A stretch of 6,958 bases of DNA from Gammaproteobacteria bacterium. Its GTDB lineage: Bacteria; Pseudomonadota; Gammaproteobacteria; Arenicellales; Arenicellaceae. A program made the translations under genes and the position numbers. Each line of letters opens with the position of its first letter. The stretch's first letter is position 1. The stretch is from contig DNHK01000418.1 of NCBI GenBank assembly GCA_003485905.1, positions 4,509-11,466 of the forward strand, read 5' to 3'. This document shows positions 1 through 6,958 of the stretch, in pieces. The notes beneath the pieces are model-generated. The model saw only the letters and a list, made by a program, of their open reading frames with translations, made no database searches and was not told where the DNA came from.

Positions 1-746
1 GGCCGGTAGCCACTCAGGTCGATGACTTACTCTCTGAGATAAACATAAGAGTTGCAAAAAATGAACGAGTTTTAGTCACCACGCTGACAAAACGTATGTC
101 AGAAGATTTGACCGATTATTTAACCGAGCATGGCTGCAAGGTAAGGTATTTACATTCGGATATCGAAACGGTTGAGCGGGTCGAGATAATTCGTGATCTC
201 CGCTTGGGTGAATTTGATGTGTTGGTCGGGATCAACTTATTGCGTGAGGGGCTGGATATGCCAGAGGTGTCTTTAGTAGCCATTTTAGACGCAGATAAGC
301 AAGGGTTCTTGCGTTCTGCCCGTTCACTTATTCAAACGGTGGGTCGTGCAGCCCGAAATCTAGAAGGAAGAGCCATATTGTATGGCGATACAATCACCGC
401 TGCCATGCAAGCAACGATTGATGAAACAGATCGTCGTCGAATTAAGCAGCAGGCCCATAATGAACTGCATGGGATTACCCCAAAGGGTATTAATAAGGCG
501 GTGCGGGATATTATTGATGGAGTTGCTGGTCGTCAGATGCCCGATAAGAAGTCCGGCAAGAAAGACAAACATGGCAAGCCAATAGAGGTTATTACCAGCC
601 CGGAACAATTGGCTAAACGAGTCGTGGAGTTAGAGGCAGATATGTATAAGCACGCTGAGAATCTGGAGTTTGAGGAAGCGGCAAGGAGTAGAGATAAAAT
701 TGAGGAGTTGCGGGCTGCTTATTACAGTCGTGCAGAAAGCGATTAA
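1..746 (+). CDS. uvrB: UvrABC excinuclease subunit B, C-terminal part (5' truncated by window edge)
   Basis: UvrB is the DNA-damage-verifying helicase-like subunit of the UvrABC nucleotide excision repair system. It is loaded by UvrA and then recruits UvrC for incision. The reading frame is open from base 3 ([13 protein letters not shown], nearly identical to the E. coli protein as I know it), so the gene begins before the window; the ATG at 96 is internal. About 247 residues are present, against about 670 for the family. Visible parts are the second RecA-like helicase domain, with the motif V region [13 protein letters not shown] (225-263) and motif [10 protein letters not shown] (333-356). 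A charged, lysine-rich linker follows (about 540-590), then the C-terminal UVR domain (about 600-716, [17 protein letters not shown]), which contacts UvrC. The frame ends at TAA 744-746. Nothing looks damaged in the visible part. Identification is very secure. Confidence 0.98.
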   Translation, partial: PVATQVDDLLSEINIRVAKNERVLVTTLTKRMSEDLTDYLTEHGCKVRYLHSDIETVERVEIIRDLRLGEFDVLVGINLLREGLDMPEVSLVAILDADKQGFLRSARSLIQTVGRAARNLEGRAILYGDTITAAMQATIDETDRRRIKQQAHNELHGITPKGINKAVRDIIDGVAGRQMPDKKSGKKDKHGKPIEVITSPEQLAKRVVELEADMYKHAENLEFEEAARSRDKIEELRAAYYSRAESD

Positions 747-791
747 TTATCATCAGTAGCGATACCTTGGATATGCTTAATTTCTGCTGGT

Positions 792-821
792 TTGGGGTTT
801 GCGATAAACCCGCTTTATGCT
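792..821 (+). promoter_or_regulatory. Candidate sigma70 promoter for tRNA-Val
   Basis: A -35-like TTGGGG (792-797) and a -10-like TATGCT (816-821) are separated by 18 bp. They are followed by a GC-rich stretch (GTTCGCGCC, 825-833) resembling the discriminator of growth-rate-controlled stable-RNA promoters. The match to consensus is modest (3/6 and 4/6), and it overlaps the hairpin at 795-811. The call rests mainly on its position 22-51 nt upstream of the mature tRNA. Confidence 0.25.
795..817 (+). terminator. Possible weak intrinsic terminator after uvrB
   Basis: GGGTTT (795-800) and AAACCC (806-811) form a perfect 6-bp stem around the 5-nt loop GCGAT, about 50 nt after the uvrB stop. Only a short, interrupted T stretch (GCTTTA) follows, so termination would be weak. 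Its place between uvrB and the tRNA gene supports this reading, but it could also be part of the tRNA promoter region. Confidence 0.4.
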
Positions 822-842
822 ACTGTTCGCGCCGTTTTCTGG

Positions 843-919
843 AGGCGCGTAGCTCAGTTGGTTAGAGCACTACCTTGACATGGTAGGGGTCGGTGGTTCG
901 AATCCACTCGTGCCTACCA
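843..919 (+). tRNA. tRNA-Val (anticodon GAC)
   Basis: A complete 77-nt cloverleaf is visible. The acceptor stem AGGCGCG pairs with CGTGCCT (one G-T pair), the D-arm is GCTC...GAGC, and the anticodon stem CTACC/GGTAG encloses the loop TTGACAT with anticodon GAC. The T-arm is GGTGG-TTCGAAT-CCACT (one G-T pair). Discriminator A and an encoded CCA end at 919. It decodes GUC and GUU. The anticodon and sequence match the gammaproteobacterial tRNA-Val(GAC) type. In Pseudomonas, as I recall, a very similar tRNA-Val sits just before thrS; here thrS is absent. Confidence 0.97.
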
Positions 920-1163
920 TTTCGCCGTTCTCAGAGTGCTTTTAATGGGATTACTTTGGCTCGTTTATATCGTTGATTTGACCTTCGCTAATGTTGGTTA
1001 AAAATGGATTAAGAATGGGTGCAGGGAATTTCGTTTAAACCCTTGTTATATGAGGCATTCCGCATTAAAATCCGCCGCCTTATCGCATTGCGTGATCAGG
1101 TGGTCAATTTGACTGTGGGGCGTAATGGATTCGGACAATTAATTAAACGCGAGGGCACTAGCT
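920..1163 (+). other. Gene-free stretch where thrS would be expected; possible gene remnant
   Basis: No intact gene is seen on either strand, and no ThrS C-terminal segment can be read in any frame. Two short frames look faintly like the N-terminal part of a rhomboid-family membrane protease. Frame 945-1001 gives a hydrophobic MGLLWLVYIVDLTFANVG, and the frame from about 1013 to 1090 gives GISFKPLLYEAF and a basic tail, with frame breaks between them. This resemblance is by eye and weak. A TTGACT (1109-1114, 5/6 to a -35 box) with GACAAT (1134-1139, 19-bp spacer) could contribute a promoter for infC, but the spacing is poor. Confidence 0.35.
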
Positions 1164-1682
1164 ATAGTAGCGAATAAGAAGGTACGTGTTAACGGTGGCA
1201 TAACGGCCCCAGAGCTTCGAGTAATCGGAGCGGACGGGGAGCAAGTAGGAATAGTATCGTTGGCAGATGCGATGCAGGCAGCAGAAGACGCTAACCTGGA
1301 TCTTGTAGAAATTTCACCGAATGCAGAACCGCCCGTTGCTAGGGTGATGGATTACGGTAAACATCTGTACCAAGACAGCAAACAAAAGGCTGCTGCCAGA
1401 AAGAAACAAAAGATAATTCACGTAAAAGAAATCAAATTCAGGCCAGGTACTGATGTCGGAGATTACGATATTAAGCTGCGTAAGTTGAAAGAGTTTCTTG
1501 AAAACGGGGATAAGACTAAAGTAACTTTACGATTTCGCGGTCGTGAACTAGCCCATAAAGAACTGGGTGCAGAGTTGCTAAAGCGAGTAGAGAAGGATTT
1601 AGCGGAGTATGGCGCAGTTGAGCAATTCCCTAAATTTGAAGGTCGCCAAATGGTTATGGTGTTGGCGCCTAAGAAGACTTAG
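1164..1682 (+). CDS. infC: Translation initiation factor IF-3 (start codon uncertain, not ATG/GTG/TTG)
   Basis: IF3 binds the 30S subunit, prevents premature 50S joining and proofreads start codon and initiator tRNA selection. The frame reads [19 protein letters not shown] (from 1173), then [35 protein letters not shown] and the C-terminus VLAPKKT, the standard IF3 N-domain, lysine-rich linker and C-domain. One common Cys is Ala here ([11 protein letters not shown]). The frame has no ATG, GTG, TTG, CTG or ATT between the in-frame TAA at 1140-1142 and TTG 1260, and TTG 1260 lies inside the conserved N-domain, so it is not the start. I chose ATA 1164 because GAGGG (1151-1155) lies 8 nt upstream; it gives 172 aa, near the usual 175-183. 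The alternative is ATT 1142 in the +2 frame, starting IKRE as in Pseudomonas IF3, which needs a one-base shift before 1177. Rare start codons are known to underlie IF3 autoregulation. The product is certain; the start is not. Confidence 0.9.
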   Translation: MVANKKVRVNGGITAPELRVIGADGEQVGIVSLADAMQAAEDANLDLVEISPNAEPPVARVMDYGKHLYQDSKQKAAARKKQKIIHVKEIKFRPGTDVGDYDIKLRKLKEFLENGDKTKVTLRFRGRELAHKELGAELLKRVEKDLAEYGAVEQFPKFEGRQMVMVLAPKKT

Positions 1683-1701
1683 TAAGGTTACCTAGTAAAT
1701 T

Positions 1702-1728
1702 GTTTGCTAGATAGTTTGTTAGATAGTT
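1702..1728 (+). repeat. Short tandem repeat in the infC-rpmI gap
   Basis: The 12-nt unit GTTTGCTAGATA (1702-1713) is followed directly by GTTTGTTAGATA (1714-1725) and a partial third copy GTT, with one C/T difference. It lies in the 86-nt AT-rich gap before rpmI, where in E. coli L20 represses rpmI-rplT translation. I see no clear L20-type pseudoknot here, and a role is unproven. Confidence 0.6.
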
Positions 1729-1768
1729 AAGAGTAAGTATTTAGATTTAGAGAGAATTCGAGGGCATT

Positions 1769-1966
1769 ATGCCGAAGATGAAGACATGTTCAGGCGCTGC
1801 AAAGCGTTTTAAAAAGACGGGTAGTGGTAAATTCAAGCGATCACAATCGCATTTGAATCACATACTCACAAAAAAGTCGCCTAAGCGAAAGCGTCAATTG
1901 CGCGCTGGGTTGATGGCAGAACCGGCTGATGCTCGCTTAATAGCGCGTATGCTGCCGTATAGTTAG
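1769..1966 (+). CDS. rpmI: 50S ribosomal protein L35
   Basis: A 65-residue, very basic protein of the usual bacterial L35 length. It opens with MPKMKT, followed by [17 protein letters not shown], then [15 protein letters not shown] and the typical end RMLPYS. It binds 23S rRNA in the large subunit. Residue 7 is Cys where Lys or Asn is more usual, a minor variant. ATG 1769 has the ribosome binding site GAGGG at 1760-1764, 4 nt upstream. The gene follows infC by 86 nt and precedes rplT by 9 nt, so rpmI and rplT are surely co-transcribed and probably translationally coupled. In E. coli this pair is repressed by L20; whether that holds here cannot be read from the sequence. Confidence 0.97.
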   Translation: MPKMKTCSGAAKRFKKTGSGKFKRSQSHLNHILTKKSPKRKRQLRAGLMAEPADARLIARMLPYS

Positions 1967-1975
1967 GAGTTAGTA

Positions 1976-2335
1976 ATGCCTAGAGTAAAACGCGGGGTCA
2001 CAGCCCGAGCGCGTCATAAAAAAGTAATCGCGCAAGCCAAGGGTTACCGCGGTCGCAGGAAAAATGTTTTTCGAGTAGCGAATCAAGCGGTTTGGCGTGC
2101 GGGTCAGTATGCCTATCGTGATCGTCGCCAGCGTAAACGCCAGTTTCGTGCTTTGTGGATCGTGCGCATTAATGCCGCGGCTCGTGAGTGTGGTTTGTCG
2201 TATAGCCGGTTAATCAATGGCTTGTTAAAAGCCGAAATTGATTTGGATCGTAAAGTGTTAGCCGAATTGGCGGTTAATGACAAAATGGCTTTTGCGCAAA
2301 TTGCAGATCAGGCTAAACAGGCTCTTGCTGCTTAA
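1976..2335 (+). CDS. rplT: 50S ribosomal protein L20
   Basis: L20 binds 23S rRNA early in 50S assembly and in E. coli also represses its own operon. The 119 residues match the family length. Motifs run [15 protein letters not shown] (N-terminal RNA-binding extension), [18 protein letters not shown], then [21 protein letters not shown] and [20 protein letters not shown], and a C-terminal helical segment ending AKQALAA. The [11 protein letters not shown] section differs from the GYYGARSRVFR form I know from E. coli and Pseudomonas, which may help in placing the organism. The start ATG 1976 has AGGAG (1965-1969) overlapping the rpmI stop codon, 6 nt from the start, so translation is probably coupled to rpmI. 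A strong terminator follows about 100 nt after the stop. Confidence 0.98.
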   Translation: MPRVKRGVTARARHKKVIAQAKGYRGRRKNVFRVANQAVWRAGQYAYRDRRQRKRQFRALWIVRINAAARECGLSYSRLINGLLKAEIDLDRKVLAELAVNDKMAFAQIADQAKQALAA

Positions 2336-2341
2336 ATTTTG

Positions 2342-2370
2342 CGTTAGCGTTTCGACTATAGTCGTTAGCG
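2342..2370 (+). repeat. Palindrome flanked by direct repeats after rplT
   Basis: CGTTAGCG occurs at 2342-2349 and again at 2363-2370, 21 bp apart (two helical turns). The perfect 12-bp palindrome CGACTATAGTCG (2353-2364) lies between them and overlaps the second copy by 2 bases. It lies just after the rplT stop codon. It could be a transcript hairpin or a protein binding site; no function is known to me. Confidence 0.6.
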
Positions 2371-2405
2371 CTACAGAGAATATGCAGAGTAGCTAAAAGG
2401 CTCTT

Positions 2406-2429
2406 TGCAATAAGCTTCAGGCTTATGCA
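2406..2429 (+). other. Hairpin directly upstream of the rplT-pheS terminator
   Basis: TGC (2406-2408) plus ATAAGC (2410-2415) pair with GCTTAT (2421-2426) plus GCA (2427-2429). This gives a 9-bp stem with one bulged A (2409) and a 5-nt loop. It ends 6 nt before the terminator stem, so in RNA the two structures would stack closely. It may be part of a read-through control element or simply help 3'-end stability. Confidence 0.45.
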
Positions 2430-2435
2430 TAGTTT

Positions 2436-2469
2436 AAAAAGGGGAAGGGTTAATACCTTTCCCCTTTTT
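2436..2469 (+). terminator. Strong intrinsic terminator between rplT and pheS
   Basis: AAAAAGGGGAAGGG (2436-2449) pairs with CCTTTCCCCTTTTT (2456-2469) in a 14-bp stem (one G-T pair) around the loop TTAATA, with T's at the 3' side. This is a clear terminator for infC-rpmI-rplT. The A-rich 5' side is complementary to the T-tract, so on the reverse strand it also reads as a hairpin, but no gene runs that way. In E. coli the corresponding gap holds the pheM leader and attenuator; I find no Phe-rich leader peptide here. Confidence 0.88.
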
Positions 2470-2549
2470 GCTGTGTGAAACCCGCTCAATGTTATGTACA
2501 TTAGCGCAATAGAAAATAGAGTAGTAAAACTATAAAAGATGATGGGTAA

Positions 2550-5941
<3,392 letters not shown>

Positions 5942-5954
5942 CTGCATTGTAGCC

Positions 5955-5998
5955 GTGACAATTAAAAGTAGATTGTCACTGTGAGATAGGGTTGTCAC
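5955..5998 (+). repeat. TTGTCAC repeats (inverted plus direct) upstream of ihfA
   Basis: GTGACAAT (5955-5962) and ATTGTCAC (5972-5979) form a perfect 8-bp inverted repeat around a 9-nt spacer. TTGTCAC recurs at 5992-5998, 19 bp after the second arm. The set lies 14-57 nt after the pheT stop and 58-101 nt before ihfA. It could be a regulator binding site in an ihfA promoter region or an RNA hairpin. No T-tract follows, so it is not a standard terminator. Confidence 0.6.
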
Positions 5999-6055
5999 CG
6001 CAAGGTAGATAGTCAGCTAGAAAGTAGATAAATATAAGAATAGTAGGGGTTTAAT

Positions 6056-6370
6056 ATGGCAGTTACGAAGGCAGAACTTGCGCTAGTGCTCTATGAAGAG
6101 CTGGGGTTTAATAAGCGCGAAGCAAAAGACTTTATCGAAGAGTTTTTCGAGGCTATAAAGTCATCGCTTTCTGCTGAGCAAGCCGTGAAGCTATCAGGAT
6201 TTGGTAACTTTGGGTTGCGTGATAAAAACGCTCGTCCTGGCCGAAACCCTAAAACGGGTGAAGAAATTCCTATTACGGCTCGTCGTGTAGTTACGTTTAA
6301 GTCGAGCCTGAAATTGAAGGAGCGTGTGGCGGCAAATACTGAGAAATTAGTAAGCCAGGGCGCTATTTAG
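6056..6370 (+). CDS. ihfA: Integration host factor alpha subunit
   Basis: IHF-alpha pairs with IHF-beta to bind specific DNA sites and bend them sharply, serving transcription, recombination and nucleoid structure. The 104 residues compare with 99 in E. coli. Family features are TKAELA at the start, the helical dimerisation half (residues 1-45), VKLSGFGNF (44-52) and the DNA-binding arm [16 protein letters not shown] (55-70). The arm includes Pro65, equivalent to the intercalating proline of the E. coli protein; [14 protein letters not shown] follows. The RPGRNP form and IhfA-like flanks separate it from HU and IHF-beta. ATG 6056 has AGGGG at 6045-6049, 6 nt upstream. It lies 114 nt after pheT, as in E. 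coli, and the repeat-rich gap suggests it has its own promoter. In E. coli ihfA is autoregulated by IHF; I could not identify an IHF site with confidence here. Confidence 0.98.
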   Translation: MAVTKAELALVLYEELGFNKREAKDFIEEFFEAIKSSLSAEQAVKLSGFGNFGLRDKNARPGRNPKTGEEIPITARRVVTFKSSLKLKERVAANTEKLVSQGAI

Positions 6371-6393
6371 AAAGGTAAATTTGTCTTTCTAGA
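6366..6393 (+). other. Hairpin spanning the ihfA stop codon
   Basis: TTTAGAAAG (6366-6374) pairs with CTTTCTAGA (6385-6393) in a 9-bp stem with one G-T pair and a 10-nt loop. It includes the ihfA stop codon (6368-6370). No T-run follows, so it is not a terminator. It may mark the transcript between ihfA and the next gene for stability, or be incidental. Confidence 0.35.
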
Positions 6394-6438
6394 ACTAAAT
6401 AAATAAACAATAAGAATATTAAAATTTAGGGGCATAAC

Positions 6439-6813
6439 ATGTTGGATCATGGCGATAATGCAAATCTTCCTCCGATACCGAGTAAGCGGTATTTTACTAT
6501 TGGTGAGGTAAGTGACCTATGTGCGGTTAAACCACACGTTTTACGATACTGGGAGCAAGAATTTAATCAGCTTAACCCGGTAAAGCGGCGTGGAAATCGA
6601 CGTTATTACCAGCGTCACGAAGTACAGTTGATCCGACGGATTCGTGGTTTGTTGTATGTCGAAGGGTTCACCATTGGTGGTGCTCGTAATCAGCTAGAGC
6701 AAGAAGTTTCTGCAACGGGTGCAGTTGCAGCCGCGCCAGGTTCTATGCGAAAGGAGATTATTTCGGATATGATTCGCGAGCTGGATGATATTATTACTTT
6801 GTTGGACGATTAG
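6439..6813 (+). CDS. Small MerR-family transcriptional regulator
   Basis: A 124-residue DNA-binding protein with an N-terminal MerR winged helix-turn-helix. YFTIGEVSDLCAVKPHVLRYWEQEF (18-42) is the helix-turn-helix, and PVKRRGNRRYYQRHEVQLI (47-65) holds the wing and next helix. LLYVEGFTIGGARNQL (71-86) follows. Residues 87-104 are a low-complexity Ala/Gly stretch, and a short C-terminal helix (105-124) may serve dimerisation. No ligand- or metal-binding domain is present and there is only one Cys (28), so it is unlikely to be a metal sensor. It closely resembles the small MerR-like protein after ihfA in Pseudomonas, whose target is unknown to me. ATG 6439 has AGGGG at 6428-6432, 6 nt upstream. 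It lies 68 nt after ihfA with no terminator between, so it is probably co-transcribed with it. Confidence 0.93.
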   Translation: MLDHGDNANLPPIPSKRYFTIGEVSDLCAVKPHVLRYWEQEFNQLNPVKRRGNRRYYQRHEVQLIRRIRGLLYVEGFTIGGARNQLEQEVSATGAVAAAPGSMRKEIISDMIRELDDIITLLDD

Positions 6814-6861
6814 CAGGTCTTTTAAATACGGTCTTATTAGGGAAGGCATTAAGAATTAATT

Positions 6862-6891
6862 AAGATCAAGTAAATCGATCTTTGGTAGAAT
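6862..6891 (+). promoter_or_regulatory. Candidate promoter region of tRNA-Pro
   Basis: TAGAAT (6886-6891, 5/6 to the -10 consensus) lies 49 nt before the tRNA and is followed by a G-rich GGGTC. No good -35 box is found 16-18 bp upstream. Instead an inverted repeat AAGATC (6862-6867) / GATCTT (6877-6882) occupies that place. It is a tentative call based on position. Confidence 0.25.
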
Positions 6892-6901
6892 GGGTCAGTA
6901 G

Positions 6902-6933
6902 AGCACAGAGCGTTAGTTCTGTGCTTTTCTTTT
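6902..6933 (+). terminator. Intrinsic terminator or tRNA-leader hairpin after the MerR-like gene
   Basis: AGCACAGA (6902-6909) and TCTGTGCT (6918-6925) form a perfect 8-bp stem with an 8-nt loop, followed by a T-rich tail (TTTCTTTT). It fits a terminator for ihfA-merR transcripts, 88 nt after the stop codon. It lies only 7 nt before the tRNA-Pro. If the tRNA is transcribed from the TAGAAT at 6886, the same hairpin would sit in its leader. Confidence 0.7.
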
Positions 6934-6940
6934 GAATGTT

Positions 6941-6958
6941 CGGGGCGTAGCGCAGCCT
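6941..6958 (+). tRNA. tRNA-Pro, first 18 nt only (cut by window end)
   Basis: CGGGGCGTAGCGCAGCCT is the typical 5' end of bacterial tRNA-Pro: acceptor strand CGGGGCG beginning with C, the TA linker, and D-arm start GCGC AGCCT. The anticodon lies outside the window, so the isoacceptor cannot be stated. Its place after ihfA and the MerR-like gene matches the Pseudomonas arrangement as I recall it. Confidence 0.82.

Noticed and set aside
1013..1177. Remnant of the ThrS C-terminus in the frame ending at 1177
   Set aside because: The translation shows none of the ThrS anticodon-domain end (no VRTR...LG-like stretch); its end instead looks like the IF3 start IKRE.
1166..1182. Programmed +1 frameshift in infC like that of prfB
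   Set aside because: The stop context GAA TAA GAA lacks a slippery codon: tRNA-Glu would have to re-pair on AAU. An indel or a non-standard start is simpler.
1260..1262. TTG as the infC start
   Set aside because: Conserved IF3 sequence ([13 protein letters not shown] and GEQVGIVS) continues upstream in the same frame, so this TTG encodes an internal Leu.
1702..1728. CRISPR-like repeat
   Set aside because: The units are 12 nt, directly tandem, with no spacers and no cas genes nearby.
2425..2478. Short frame MHSLKRGRVNTFPLFAV as a phe leader peptide
   Set aside because: It runs through the terminator stem itself, has only two Phe codons and no ribosome binding site, unlike PheM.
2494..2501. 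Palindrome ATGTACAT upstream of pheS as an operator
   Set aside because: An 8-bp palindrome is common by chance, and no second copy or promoter element supports it.

Overview
The window carries ordinary chromosomal housekeeping DNA of a gammaproteobacterium. Evidence for this is a UvrB C-terminus close to the enterobacterial protein, a tRNA-Val(GAC), the conserved translation block infC-rpmI-rplT-pheS-pheT-ihfA, a small MerR-like regulator directly after ihfA, and the first 18 nt of a tRNA-Pro. The merR-like gene and tRNA-Pro after ihfA recall the Pseudomonas arrangement, and protein details also lean towards Pseudomonadales/Cellvibrionales-like bacteria rather than enterics. I cannot name a genus. 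Base composition is moderate, and all complete genes lie on the + strand.

Layout. Positions 1-746 hold the 3' third of uvrB (nucleotide excision repair), followed by a small hairpin and tRNA-Val at 843-919. Positions 920 to about 1163 hold no intact gene. thrS (threonyl-tRNA synthetase, about 1.9 kb), which precedes infC in E. coli and many relatives, is not there. infC (IF3), rpmI (L35) and rplT (L20) follow and end in a strong intrinsic terminator at 2436-2469. pheS and pheT overlap by 4 nt and encode the two subunits of phenylalanyl-tRNA synthetase. ihfA encodes the alpha subunit of integration host factor, and the MerR-like gene follows 68 nt later. A terminator-like hairpin at 6902-6933 precedes the partial tRNA-Pro.

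How the genes work together. Nearly everything serves translation: initiation (IF3), large-subunit assembly (L35, L20), charging of tRNA-Phe (PheST) and two tRNAs. IhfA is a nucleoid and architectural protein that travels with this cluster. In E. coli the block is controlled by IF3 autoregulation through a rare start codon, by L20 repression of rpmI-rplT, and by Phe attenuation of pheST.

I see no novel defence, mobile or metabolic system. The points worth a second look are the missing thrS, the absence of any standard start codon for infC (with hints of a frameshift at its 5' end), a possible gene remnant at about 930-1110, and repeat structures in the non-coding gaps before rpmI, pheS and ihfA.
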